A stretch of DNA of 64,000 nt from Aspidapion aeneum (lineage: Eukaryota > Arthropoda > Insecta > Coleoptera > Brentidae): positions 67,501 to 131,500 of the forward strand of contig CAUYVT010000041.1 in assembly GCA_963576565.1 (NCBI GenBank), in the 5' to 3' direction. Below the pieces are notes generated by a model. The model was not told the DNA's origin, made no database searches, and was given only the letters and a program-made list of their open reading frames with translations. Positions 12,858-22,839 of the stretch are shown here, piece by piece. Every line of letters starts with the position of its first letter. Positions within the stretch are counted from its first letter, which is position 1. The position numbers and the translations under genes were made by a program.

Positions 12858-14285
12858 TCACGCTCGAGAAGCGGCCAGTGCGCGGAAATGTTGGTGTGTG
12901 TTGGTTTTAAAACGGTTCAGGTTGTAACCTGTAGGGAAAACTGTCGCAGGGAGTTTATTCCACAGCGATGCTGTTCTCCAGAGATATGAATTCTGATATA
13001 ATGAGGTTCTTGGTGCCTCTATTTTGACAGTAAATTGATGGTTACCGTCTGTTTGACGTGTTCGCCTAGTAGGTGCTACTCCCGGGGGGATCATACGTGC
13101 CAACTCTTCAGAGCATTTTCCGTGATAATACCTGTAGAAGAGAGATAGATCGCCCACAGTTCTTCGATGTTCGAGACTATCCAAACTACGGGTAAGTGCG
13201 GGGTCATTGATCAGCTTGATAGCTCGTTTTTGCACGGTGTTCAAAAGCATTAAGGTATGTTTGGGTGCCGCACTCCATATATGTGAGCAGTACTCCATAG
13301 TTGGTCGAATCTGGGCTTTGTAGAGTGTCAGCAGATGGCTTGGTGTATACAGATGTCTTGTACGAAATAGCACCCCAAGCTTTTGGGACGCCCTTTTAGC
13401 TATATCTGCCACGTGACTGTGCCAAGACATGTTGGTCTCTGCAGTGACTCCTAAGATGTTCAACTGGCTCTGCAATGTGACAGCACTTCCAGATAGCATG
13501 ATGTTTGGCTCACCGGTGCTGGTCTTTTTTGAAAACAGGGCTGCTTGGGTTTTCTGCGCGTTGAACTGTACAAGGTTTTTGTTGCCCCAGTCCTCTATTA
13601 TCTCCAGGTCGTTATTTATCTGCGATATTTGAGTTTGTCTAAGATGATGGAATTCACGTGCGGATAGACACTGAGTGGGTGGTATGACTGAGGAGACTAC
13701 ATTGCCATCATCTGCAAAGCAATAAAGTGGATTTACTGTTTTATCTATGAGGTCATTTATGTAAATCAGAAAAAGTGTTGGCGAAAGGATTGCTCCCTGT
13801 GGTACACCAGCATTTATTTGGTAAGAGTTGGAGTTCCGGCCATCCAGTGGAACATAAATGGATCTATCCTTAAGGTAACTTTCAAACCAAGTGCAAAGTT
13901 TCGGCGACAATCCCATTGCTTTAAGCTTGTTGAGCAGATTTTCATGCCCGATTTTATCGAATGCTTTTGATATATCTAAGGCAATTGTTCTTGTTTCGCC
14001 CCGTAACTCAATCGCTTTCTGCCATAGATGAGTGACGTATGTAAGTAAATCGCCAGTTGACCTATATTTTCGAAATCCGTATTGCTTGTCGTTGATAAGT
14101 TTGTACTTTTCCAAGTACTTGGTTAGGTGATTGCTCACAACTCTTTCCATTACTTTTGATATCACCGGAAGTAGAGCAATTTGGAATAGGTTGTACTGCG
14201 GCAGACTTCCATGATGATGGATATACTCCTTGCCTGTAAGATAAATTGAATAATTTAGCGAAAGTTGGGGTGAGTTCGTTAGCAC
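12858..14285 (-). pseudogene. LINE reverse transcriptase (Jockey/CR1-type)
   Basis: RT motifs are clear: LLPVISKVMERVVSNHL, YGFRKYRSTGDLL, ALDISKAFDKIGHENLL, NAGVPQGAILSPTLFLIYIN and the catalytic CFADDGNVV box. A thumb follows, then the usual LINE tail (PTMEYCSHIWSAAPK, LLNTVQKRAIKLI, SLEHRRTVGDLSLFYRYYHG). The first 30 or so residues are out of register with the upstream piece at 14062-15108, which overlaps and carries the start of the RT. A single frameshift near 14210-14285 therefore separates them. The C-terminal end lies about 40 bp from the poly(A). Confidence 0.9.
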
Positions 14286-15108
14286 AATTTTTGAGTACTA
14301 TCGCGGGAATGCCATCTGGACCCATTGCTTTGTTTGTATCCAACTTTTTAAGGGATTTTCGTATTTCTCTGTGACAAAAGGGTACCTCTGGCATACTGTG
14401 GGAAACCCTTTCAATGAACGGTGGAGTTTTTCCATTTGGCACTGTTAGGTTTGAGTTGGAGGAAAAGATTTTGGCCAGCATATTGGCTTTTTCCTCTGAT
14501 GTTGTGGCTGAGTGAGTATTTTTATCTGTAAGTGGTGGTATAGATAACTTGGTGAAGTTTGATTCAACGGCTTTTGCAAGAGACCAAAAGGACCTAGAAC
14601 TACTTGGACAATTCAGCAACCTGTTTTTTATTCTTTGATTGTATGTTTCTTTGGCGGCGTCAATAATAATTTTGCAACTATTTCTGGCTTCTATAAATTC
14701 TGTGTGGTTTTGAGCGGTTTGTTGTCGTTTCCAAAGGTTATATGCTCTGTGTTTTTTCTGTACAGCCGTTTGACACTGGCTGTTGAACCAAGGTTTTGCA
14801 TTAGCTCTGCGTTTTATTGTATGTGGGATATATGCATCCATTCCAGATAAGATTACTTTTGTTATTTCATTACAGCAAATAGTGGGATCAGCTGTTTTAA
14901 AGCAAACTTCTTGCCATGGAAAATCCAGGTAAAACTGTTTAAGGTCATTCCATTTTGCCGATTTATAGTGCCACATTTTACGAGGAAGTGATTGTTGGCT
15001 TGGCGGTATGAACATTTCGCACTTTGTTCTTATAAGTTTATGATCGGGTGAACCAAGTGGGGGATCTACTTGAATTGTGTACAAGTCAGGATTTGTAGTT
15101 AGGAACAA
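14062..15108 (-). pseudogene. LINE endonuclease end + RT start
   Basis: Opens with LFLTTNPDL and PPLGSPDHKLIRTKCEM, the SDH motif closing an APE-type endonuclease. It then runs through the linker and reaches MGPDGIPAIVLKNCANELTPTFAKLFN, the first RT motif. Beyond about 14210 it leaves the RT frame. The endonuclease N-terminal half is in the frame at 15270-15806. Confidence 0.85.
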
Positions 15109-15269
15109 GTCTAAAAGCGCTGCAAATTCACCCCTTTCTGAGATACGGGTAGGTTCATCGACAAGCTGCGTTAGACCACAACTTATGGCAAAAGCTTCTG
15201 CTTCCCTGCCTTCATTATCTGTTTTGTTGTGGTGTTTTAGCCAGGGTATATTGTGGACGTTGAAATCGC

Positions 15270-15806
15270 CTAAAAAACAATTTCCGCATGTGGATAGTTA
15301 GACTGTATATTATCACAGTTTTCGGATAATGTCGCAAAAAAGTTTTGATACTCGGTGTTACTTGGCGGTCGGTAGAGGCAGCAAATGAACTTGGTCGATG
15401 ACTTTGAGGTGAATTTCAGCCATATGATATCGAGGTTCGCTGGTTCTAGCTTCTCCTCTCGATGACATGAAAGGTCATTTTTAATGTACACACAGATCCC
15501 AAAATTATGTCGAAATCGGTGGTGTAGGTCATAGCCGGGATAAAGATAGTTCACAATAGGTGTTGCAGAACTGATTTTAGTTTCAGTAAGAACAAGGATG
15601 TCAGGTCTTTGTTCTTCAAGATGTTGGTGAACTGAATTCTTGTTGGTATTTAATCCTCTTATATTGCTAAAATCAATTCTGAGTTGAGTTTTTGGTCTTC
15701 TTTTAATATCTTTGCATGAAGGACCCCCAGGATCACCCGATGCCCGGAGATCCGAGTGGTCGGGTATTTTACCTCCGGAATATTTTGATCCTGGAAGCGC
15801 CATCAT
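15270..15806 (-). pseudogene. LINE APE endonuclease N-terminal half
   Basis: Contains RIDFSNIRGLNTN, the Asn-bearing first motif, and DILVLTETKISS with the catalytic Glu. YLYPGYDLHHRFR and CCLYRPPSNTEYQ follow, the usual order of APE-type LINE endonucleases. It stops at HAEIVF, one base out of register with the next conserved block (a DFN box near 15240-15265), so there is a frameshift near 15270. The leading residues are Gly/Pro rich and may be the end of an ORF1/ORF2 linker. Confidence 0.85.
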
Positions 15807-15950
15807 ACTATCTGTTACTCATTGTTGGAACCGGACTGCCAGCGCAGTAGCGGAACGTGGTGATACCACTTAGCGCTACTCACTTCTGGCATGGTGGTAT
15901 CTCACCGGTCGACGCCCAATGAGTAAAAAGCGTCTACCACCTTACAGTGC

Positions 15951-16135
15951 CAATACAATATTATAATGCTTTAAAGTTGGCAATCCCCCACCCCTTTGAA
16001 GAGGGCGTAAGGGGACCATCTAAATATGTCCGATTTCGTTCAAAATTGGTATGTAGGGAAGTTTTAATTACATTTTTAAAATTGTGAAGTTGACGCCGTC
16101 CTTGTCCCTCTTGTAAGTCAATTTTGAACAATTTT
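15951..16135. repeat. Diverged direct repeat, right copy
   Basis: Second copy of the repeat at 12541-12756, with CAATACAATATTATAATG, TATGTCCGATTTCGTTCAAA and AATTGTGAAGTTGACGCC in the same order. Confidence 0.65.
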
Positions 16136-16278
16136 TCTTTTTTAATAAGCTTTCGAACAAGTTGCCACAAGTTGAATCTACAAGTTGCAAAAGAGTTACT
16201 TACTTTTTACTTAGGTTTTTTAATTAAATTATAGATTTTACTTAAAAGGATATTCTTTATTTTCTAAAAATGGCAAAA

Positions 16279-16512
16279 AAGTAAAGGTCAGCTTTTTTTT
16301 TACTATTTGACAGGTGTCAAAAAAAAGTACTTTATCGTTTTTCTTTTTTGATAAGCTTTCGAACAAGGCTGTACAAGTGGGGTTATCTCATTTAAAAGTA
16401 AAGGTCAGCTTTTTTTTTACTATTTGACAGGTGTCAAAAAAAAGTACTTTATCGTTTTTCTTTTTTGATAAGCTTTCGAACAAGGCTGTACAAGTGGGGT
16501 TATCTCATTTAA
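16279..16512. repeat. Two 117 bp tandem repeats
   Basis: AAGTAAAGGTCAGC starts at 16279 and again at 16396. Both copies contain TTGACAGGTGTCAAAAA and GATAAGCTTTCGAACAAGG and are essentially identical. A degenerate third partial copy (AATAAGCTTTCGAACAAG) lies just upstream at about 16143. The near identity suggests a recent duplication. Confidence 0.9.
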
Positions 16513-16885
16513 AAGTTGTATGCGAGTAGACCCATTGCGGGGGTCTATATAAAAAAATTTCGAAAATAAATATTTCTCGATAAAAATCTCAGTCGACATA
16601 GTTTTGGATTTTTCAGGATAATTTAAATTCAATCCGTTGTCGAATTTATTTCATTTGGCTGTTACACTGACTGTATAAAGACCACGTACATGACAGTGTT
16701 TAGTGCTACCCCCAAAAAAAAGGAGCAGCTCGGAGCAGCAAATTTTTTGTTTTTTGAGTAAAATAGACCCTTGTCTCTAATATTCTGGTGGAGATTTCAC
16801 TAAGCCTTGCTAAGATTGTTTCTGCCGGCTTTACAGTGAAAAATAGAGACGAAAATAAAATTTTAAACCATAAGAAGGGTTTTGG
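16513..16885. other. Non-coding spacer
   Basis: AT-rich with no supported frame. I see no feature beyond simple A/T runs. Confidence 0.5.
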
Positions 16886-17071
16886 AATTGGGAATTAGGG
16901 TATTTGACAAATTTTAGAAAAGTGTTTAGAATGATACATAGGTCCCTAATTTGCTACGCAAAATTATTAAAATAGTATATTTTATCATGACTACATTTAA
17001 AATCAAGTTTTCTAATTTCCGATTTGAATTTGCCGCTAAAGCGCTCATTTCTAGCATGGCGTTGCAATGAC
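16886..17071. repeat. Inverted copy of the 41655-41840 repeat
   Basis: Reverse-complement similarity to 41655-41840, including ATGAGCG then TTTAGCGGC, AATCGGAAATTAGAAAACTT and GTATCATTCTAAACTC. It ends at GACGT, where the LINE tail (GTA)n begins at 17072, so the LINE inserted into this older repeat. Confidence 0.75.
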
Positions 17072-18956
17072 GTAGTAGTAGTAGTAGTAGTAGTGTGGGG
17101 TAGGCTCTAGGCCTTGCGACTAGGCACATAAAGCGCCCTTTTCGCCAACCCCCGGGCATCCCCCCTACTGCGTCCTTCTTTCGCTAAGGAATCTGCCCGT
17201 CTTCTGTACAAAGGCCAGAATATCGGGCCACCTCAGATTCAGAAGGCCCTCCGTCTCAAAGGCTTCCTCTTCGAATACCTCTCTTCTTGCCTCCTTGTAT
17301 GCTTCACATGATGAGAGAAAATACGCCGAGGTCTCGTCCTCGGCCCAACATCGCTCGCACGTCGCGTCCTTCTTCCCTCTCATCTTTGCCAGGTGTCCTT
17401 GTAGGATGCAGTGTCCGGTCAGGACTCCCACTATGGCTCCCACCTCTCTTCGTGTTCTACGGAGCTGCCAGTCCCTACGGGATTTGCTGTAGTCTGTCAC
17501 ATACACCTTCGCCTGTCTGGCGTTTCCTGTGTTGGTCCACTTCTTTTGTCTCTCTTTCTGGGTCCACTCTGTTAGGGCCAACTTCGTTTGCCCTCTTGTG
17601 AGCCCCAGGAACGGTCCTGGCCCGACGCATTTCTGCTGGGATCCTCCCCTGGCGAGTCTGTCTGCTTTCTCGTTTCCGGGGACTCCCACGTGGCCTGGGA
17701 CCCATACGAGCTCTACCTCTCTTACGCCGGCCAATTCCTGAAGTGCATCCGCACACTCCTGCACCAAACCTGCGGACATAGTTGGTTTACACAGTGCTTT
17801 CAGCGCAGCTTGACTGTCTGAGCAGATGCAGAGGCGTTTTCCTGTTTCGTTCCTAATTTCTTCCTTCCATGTTAACGCCAGTATAGCGTAAACCTCTGCC
17901 TGGAAGACTGTTGCATTGGATCGCAGCGGGTAGCTTTTTCCAATGCTCTTGCTTTTCACGTACACTCCTGCACCGGTCGAATTCCGGTCTGTCAGCCTTG
18001 ATCCGTCTGTATACCAGACCGTGGCGTCGCTAAGGAGTTCAGCTCCGTCCTCCTTCCATGCATCCCTTGGTGGTGTGGTTACACGGTATCTCCTTTTCTC
18101 CCTTAACCGCTTTTCTGGCATCGCTAGCCTGTACGTCGATAAAGGAATCTCCTTTTCCGTCACAGTCGCGATCTCCGAATGTCCTTTTTGTCCACCGCTC
18201 CTTCTCCACACGCCCGCGTCCCTTATCCTAAGGTATGCTGCCATCGCTTCCTTCTTTATCCAGGTGGACAGCGATGGGAGACCCAGGATCGTATTTAGGG
18301 CTATGTTAGGAGTAGACCTTAGAGCTCCGGTGATGCTCAAGGTCGCCAGCCTCTGCATGCTTTCGAACTTTTTGGCGTTAGTGGTTTTCATTGCCCCCGG
18401 CCACCAAACCACGGATCCGTATTGGATCCTCGGTCTTATGATAGCCGTGTAGATCCAGTGCATGATCCTTGGGCTGAGTCCCCACTTTCTTCCTACTACC
18501 CTTCTTACTTGCCAGAATGTTTTTATCGTCTTTGTTGTGAGTCGGTCTATATGTTGTTTCCAGATTAGTTTACTGTCTAGCACCATCCCCAGGTACTTAA
18601 CCTCTTGCGATAGTTCAAGTGGTCTTCCGTACATTTGTGGTGCTTTAAAGCCTACTATCTTCCTCTTCTTTGTAAAAAGAACCATTTCCGTCTTGCTGGG
18701 GTTGACGGAGAGGCCGTTCTCTTGGCACCAGTTCTCTATTAGTTTGCACGCCCTTTGCATCCTTTCGCAAATTACGCCTAGGAACTTCCCTGGTACTATA
18801 ACCAGTCCGTCGTCGGCGTACGCTTTGCCGTCAAATCCTTGCTCTTCCAGTTTGTAAAATAGACTGTCCATTATAAGGCACCAGAGGTGTGGAGATAGGC
18901 AGCTGCCCTGGGGGCAGCCTCCTTTTACCCTCCTCTTGACCTGGCCGTCCTTCATT
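17072..18956 (-). mobile_element. LINE with RT and RNase H (LOA/I-like), 5'-truncated
   Basis: The 3' end on the minus strand is a TAC/CTA trinucleotide tail (17072-17095). The 5' end abuts the left terminal repeat of the Polinton near 18956. A C-terminal RNase H after the RT is known from I- and LOA-group LINEs. It is GC-richer than its surroundings, like the ORF1 fragment at 36.4-37.9 kb, which lies on the same strand on the far side of the Polinton. Confidence 0.7.
17165..18956 (-). CDS. LINE RT C-terminal half + RNase H + zinc knuckle (partial)
   Basis: The open frame runs without stops from about 19033, but codons above 18956 appear to come from the Polinton terminal repeat. RT motif 4 is GGCPQGSCLSPHLW and the catalytic box KAYADDGLVIV. 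A LINE RT thumb follows with WLGMVLDSKL-type sequence (EVKYLGMVLDSKLIWKQH). RNase H is complete by motif: WYTDGSRLTD, FQAEVYAIL, ICSDSQAALKAL and HVGVPGNEKADRLARGG (D, E, D, H/D residues). A C-terminal HX-CX2C knuckle (DATCERCWAEDETSAYF) and a stop at 17165 complete it. The endonuclease and early RT are missing. Confidence 0.88.
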
Positions 18957-19029
18957 TTTTTATATGTAGAGACGAATAGTTCGAGTAGTATTTTGGACCC
19001 TGAACAACCTTGACCTTGTCTGACCTTAA
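18957..19029. repeat. Polinton left terminal inverted repeat remnant
   Basis: Matches the inverted right-end units through TATATGTAGAGACGAATAG, then TCGAGTAGTATTTTGG. It carries two nuclear-receptor-like half sites in reverse (19011-19019 and 19021-19029). Only about one unit is present, compared with two at the right. Confidence 0.65.
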
Positions 19030-19253
19030 GCACAAAAAATACCTCTATCTTTGACTCTGATTTGTTTTACACTTTTGAAAGATTTACATTATCCCCACCC
19101 TAATAATTGTATTTAAACATATAAAGAGGAAAAACAAACCCACTTGAAGTATTAGTAGATTTCTGTATCTCAACGTGTCAAATCACTCTCTAAAATAAAA
19201 ATAAAGAAAAAATAGTTTAATTTGTGGAAAAACAATAATTTAAAGGTAATAAT

Positions 19254-19601
19254 ATGGATATTTCAAAAATCAAACTTGAACAAATAAATTTCGAAATAAA
19301 CAATGAAGCAAAACTTCAATTAAAATCTTTAGATTCATTAAAAGTTAATACCACATATGTTATTAAAGAAATGTGCACCATTGATACCCGTTATGGAAAA
19401 TCTGTTTTAATAACATTGGCTGAAGATGCTGATGTATTTAAAACGTTTTTACCAAAACGTGTGCTTAAATCAATAGATGATGATTTTATCGATCTAGTTA
19501 ATAAAAGTAATCAAAAATATACTCTAACCTATCTGGGGCAAAGTAAACCCACATACATCGGTGCAAAACGTAAATCCATATTTGAATTTGGAATATACTA
19601 A
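19254..19601 (+). CDS. Polinton left-end protein, 115 aa, unknown
   Basis: ATG at 19254, preceded by an AT-rich leader with ATATAAAG at about 19118 as a possible TATA box. The protein is Lys/Leu rich with a compact beta-like pattern (TYVIKEMCTIDTRYGKSVLITLA, then FKTFLPKRVLKSIDDDFIDLVN). This pattern could be a single-strand-binding OB fold; that is a guess from hydrophobic spacing. No Cys cluster or signal peptide is seen. It faces the next small gene in the same direction, 52 bp upstream. Confidence 0.65.
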   Translation: MDISKIKLEQINFEINNEAKLQLKSLDSLKVNTTYVIKEMCTIDTRYGKSVLITLAEDADVFKTFLPKRVLKSIDDDFIDLVNKSNQKYTLTYLGQSKPTYIGAKRKSIFEFGIY

Positions 19602-19653
19602 ATTATCTTAAAATTATTGTGTGTTAAAATATTATTCTTAAAGTATTAAAAAT

Positions 19654-19959
19654 ATGAATCGTTTGGAAGAACAAATTCACGATTTACGATTCTGGTTGTT
19701 TGAGAAGTCGGACGAACTGATGGAGGGTGACCCTTCACTAAGAGATGTAGCTAGAGCAAATAATTTTATGGATGGTGTCATTCAATGCCAAATGTTTTTT
19801 ATGGGTAACCAAACACTTCAAGAGTTTTGTAAACATATGAGATGGCTGAATTTGTTGTATCTTCTGAGGCCATTGGAAGACATTCCACTGGAGTTACTCT
19901 TTCCACCGCTCGATGAAGATGAAGATGAAGATAGTGGATTCAGTGAGAACGATGATTAA
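19654..19959 (+). CDS. Small acidic Polinton protein, 101 aa, unknown
   Basis: ATG at 19654. Mostly helical, with Trp, Met and Phe residues (RFWLFEKSDELMEGD, CQMFFMGNQTLQEFCKHMRWLNLLYLLRPLEDIPLELLF) and a C-terminal acidic tail (DEDEDEDSGFSEND). A helical body with an acidic tail suggests a protein-protein adaptor or chaperone-like role, but no family is recognised. An AATAAA lies at about 20045. Confidence 0.6.
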   Translation: MNRLEEQIHDLRFWLFEKSDELMEGDPSLRDVARANNFMDGVIQCQMFFMGNQTLQEFCKHMRWLNLLYLLRPLEDIPLELLFPPLDEDEDEDSGFSENDD

Positions 19960-20236
19960 ATATAAGACATTTATCAAAAATGTGTATTTATAATTAGTTT
20001 ATGGATTGTAGTATGGATGTAGTTTTAAATTGATAAAAGCTGTAATAAAATATATTATAATAAGAAATGAAAAACTATTTTTTAATTGGATTTGTTTTAT
20101 TGCAATATTATTTTTATCTTATTTTTTTACACAACACAAAATAAATATATTATAAAAATTAAGGAAGTGTAAAAAACCTATATTGATTTTCATTTGATGT
20201 GAATTTTAAAAAATATATTAAAATTCAAATATTTTT
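19960..20236. other. AT-rich convergent intergenic region
   Basis: Lies between a plus-strand gene and the 3' end of the minus-strand integrase. It contains AATAAA motifs on both strands and probably holds the poly(A) sites of both. No other feature seen. Confidence 0.5.
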
Positions 20237-20260
20237 TTAAACGATATCCGATTTATTTAT

Positions 20261-21160
20261 TCATGAATTATGTCTATCTGTAAAACCTAACCACTTAACA
20301 AAGTAGTGCTCCAGTTTATTACACTTCCTTTTCTTAATAATTTTCTCCACTAAATATATTGATGGCACGCTGGTTTTCTGTAGCTCCATTTCATAAAAAG
20401 CACCAAGTATAGGTTCTCCGTCAAACCTTTCTATTTCATAAGTGGGTGGATTCGTTATATTTACTTTTACAATTTTAAATTGTTCTGCTGACCACGATGG
20501 TGTGTACCCTTTTTCAAAAATTGACTTATATTTGCTTATACGAACTACGTCTCCAACTTTGAATTTAATTTTTTTAGGTACCATTTTTATATTTTCAAAT
20601 GCGGTAATTCTAGTGGTGGGTTTCACATCAATTGGTCTCATTTTAATAGTTGTGTGAATTGTTTTATTATATTTATCAACAACATCCTGTAAAATATGAA
20701 ACCACTTATAGCTTCCTAATGTAGAGAATTCTTTATAAAGATTTGTTTTTAAAGTTTTGATTACTCTTTCCACAATGGCTGCCTTCTTTACACTATATGT
20801 GTGATAGTGATTTACAGACTTCTTTTTCATAAGTGCTTGGAAGTGTTTATTAAAAAATTCCGTTCCTTGATCAGATTGTATGTTATGGAGGTAATAACCA
20901 GCTTGCTTAAAAACATCCCGCATTGCTGCACATATTTCAAGTCCTGTTTTATTTTTTATTGGTCTAGCCCAGACAAATTTAGAAAAGCAATTTATGCATA
21001 CTAAAATGTATCTATACCCCAAATTATATTTTGATAATTGTTGTATTTCAGCTAAATCAATCTGCCATAGATCCTTAAAACATTTTATTAAGGTTTTTCT
21101 TCGCAGGAAATTTTTTCTTGCAGGTTTATATAGCTCATTAACCACTAGCTTTTTGCTCAC
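20261..21160 (-). pseudogene. Polinton integrase (DDE, chromodomain)
   Basis: Catalyses insertion of the element DNA into host chromosomes (family knowledge). The DDE core shows the first Asp in LWQIDLAE, the second in IQSDQGTEFFN and Glu in AAIVERVIKTLK, with usual retroviral-type spacing. After an SH3-like segment (KFKVGDVVRISKYKSIFEKGYTPSW) comes a C-terminal chromodomain, SIYLVEKIIKKRKCNKLEHYFVKWLG. Two flaws: there is no in-frame ATG before the conserved part (open only to about 21169; the nearest ATG at 21165-21167 is in another frame), so the N-terminal part is missing or shifted. TGA at 20261-20263 stops the chromodomain, while the same frame continues eight codons to TAA at 20237-20239. 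Confidence 0.85.
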
Positions 21161-21244
21161 TAGCCATCGTTAAAATAAATACTTTATTTATTTAATTCAA
21201 ATGGGTGTATGATATTCTATGCGTCCATCTGACCAAATTATTGA

Positions 21245-21631
21245 TTACAAAGCGGATTCAAATGGCTGATGTTTCAAAACTTTTCTTTCTATGGCACTCA
21301 ATCTCCCATGTAAATTTAACAATAGTTTACCACTTGTCGATTGTTGCGTTTTTATTTTTTCTAAATTGGTTCTTACTGCATCAACAGATTCTGCTATAGC
21401 TAGCTTTAGTTCTTCAACTAGTTTATTTATACGATTTTCCAGAAATTCTAGATTGATAGCGTCTTTATGATCAACAGCATCTGCTATATTACATAAACGT
21501 TTGTTCTCAATGTCGAAATCATTTTTAGCGGTCAACTTAAAACCATTACCCTTCAATCCTTTTATATATGTAATTTTGGAAGTTTTTTTTATACGACCAA
21601 ACTTGTCAATCGTGTTCTTTACACCTCCCAT
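21245..21631 (-). CDS. Polinton minor structural protein, 128 aa
   Basis: The most likely start is the Met of MGGVKNTIDKFGR (codon at 21629-21631), not an upstream Leu. The first half, FKLTAKNDFDIENKRLCNIADAVDHKDAINLEFL, has the small-repeat look of phage and viral fibre tips. The second half (ENRINKLVEELKLAIAESVDAVRTNLEKI) is a coiled coil. The gene lies between integrase and the next minus-strand gene, its usual place in Polintons as I recall. A fibre or spike role is inferred, not shown. Confidence 0.65.
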   Translation of the reverse strand: MGGVKNTIDKFGRIKKTSKITYIKGLKGNGFKLTAKNDFDIENKRLCNIADAVDHKDAINLEFLENRINKLVEELKLAIAESVDAVRTNLEKIKTQQSTSGKLLLNLHGRLSAIERKVLKHQPFESAL

Positions 21632-21677
21632 GTTAGATAGTAACTGAACAATATATGCTACAATCAAAAAGTGAGTC

Positions 21678-22774
21678 CTAATATATAACACCTCCTTCTC
21701 TTAATTCTTCAATTATAGACAAAATTTCACCATCATGACCAGTATGCCCAGCCATTTTGAGCTCCATAATAATCGCAAGCGACTAACTAATTCTTTAGCA
21801 GTATTCCAATATACATAGTTTACTTTATTATTATTGAATTTTTTGAGATTTGAAATTTTATTTCTGGTAATACCAGAACCTTTTTTACTTCTACCATGTT
21901 TCGGTGTTAGAAGTGGTTTTATAAAATTTGTAAATTTTACAGATCGGCTGGTATTTACCCCATATATTTTATTATATTCATTGTAATAGGCATTTGACAA
22001 ATTAAGTATTTGCTTATAATCGCTGAGTGCTTTTGGGCTAATGTCACCAATGTTTGACACACTTGGTTTAAAAAAAAATAACAAATCGTATAAATCACGA
22101 TGAGCAAAAAATGCACCAATCATATTTTTTTTACGCCATAGAGTTATTACTTTATCTGGAAATTTTATTGTAGCATTACCTATCTGAAAATTATCATTGT
22201 TGGAATTGTACCTAACACCATATATGGTGTCATAGATAGATGGGTTTGATTTAAGCCCCTCCATATAGATTGAAGATATAGAATTGAAATCTTCCCCAAT
22301 ATCTTGTCTCAGTGATTCATCCATAGCTTCATTGTTGACACTCTTTTTAGGTGATAAATGAGAACTTGCATCTGCATTAAATGATTTTTGACTTTGATTA
22401 GAGTATGAGGATATTGGTGTATCCGGCAAGGGTGGTGAAGCTGAGAGGTAAGATCCATGATGAGATTTATTTCCACCATCACCATCTTCCGAATCATCAA
22501 GTATAACATTGGCTGCAACTCTCTTTGCTTTTTTTGCTTCCACAGCTATCAAAGGTGTTGCTATATTACTACTTGTCCTTTTTACAATTGCTGCATTTTT
22601 AAAATTTTCTGAAATTTTTGATAATGGTTTTGAGATGGGTTCATAAAATTTCTCAAGATTTGTTTGATTTTGCGACTCTTCATTTTTTAAAAATTTAAAT
22701 TTTGTTCTTACTGCATCAGTCATAGCAACAAGATCACGTTTTAAATCGATCGATCGATCGATCGAATTTGACAT
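21678..22774 (-). pseudogene. Polinton DUF8207-like protein, frameshifted
   Basis: The start is taken at MSNSIDRSIDLKRD (codon at 22772-22774), where an ATCG microsatellite codes the SIDRSID segment. The Ser/Asn-rich middle is followed by a conserved C-terminal domain (PSIYDTIYGVRYN, QIGNATIKFPDKVI, LLTPKHGRSKKGSG, YWNTAKELVSRLRLL). The reading frame shifts between about 21755 and 21775. Beyond it, the conserved C-terminal AGHTGHDGEI block and stop at 21678-21680 are found one frame away, whereas the uninterrupted frame ends at 21713. I recall this C-terminal domain as DUF8207 of Polinton-rich genomes; accession unverified. Role unknown, probably virion or regulatory. Confidence 0.7.
22745..22764. 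repeat. (ATCG)5 microsatellite in a coding region
   Basis: Five ATCG units overlap the first codons of the minus-strand gene starting at 22774. ATCGAT is also the core of DREF/BEAF-type sites in insects, but here it may only be repeat sequence. Confidence 0.8.
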
Positions 22775-22839
22775 ATTTGCAAATAAGATGTTTGCAGTTG
22801 TTCGTTCTAAAAGCAACTAAAGTTGTTGCTACACATTTA

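Larger units (their letters stand above)
12827..15950 (-). mobile_element. Jockey/CR1-type LINE with APE endonuclease, broken
   Basis: Minus-strand element ending in a poly(A) tract (the T run at 12815-12826 on the plus strand). It contains, 5' to 3', an apurinic-type endonuclease, an RT and a C-terminal tail in three frames (15270-15806, 14062-15108, 12858-14285). The 5' limit is placed near 15950, where the flanking repeat begins. Frameshifts lie near 15270 and 14062-14285. There is no RNase H domain, as in Jockey and CR1 groups. Confidence 0.75.

Noticed and set aside
18957..19033. Extra N-terminal residues of the LINE reverse transcriptase
   Set aside because: This DNA matches the inverted right end of the Polinton, so the open frame here is likely accidental.
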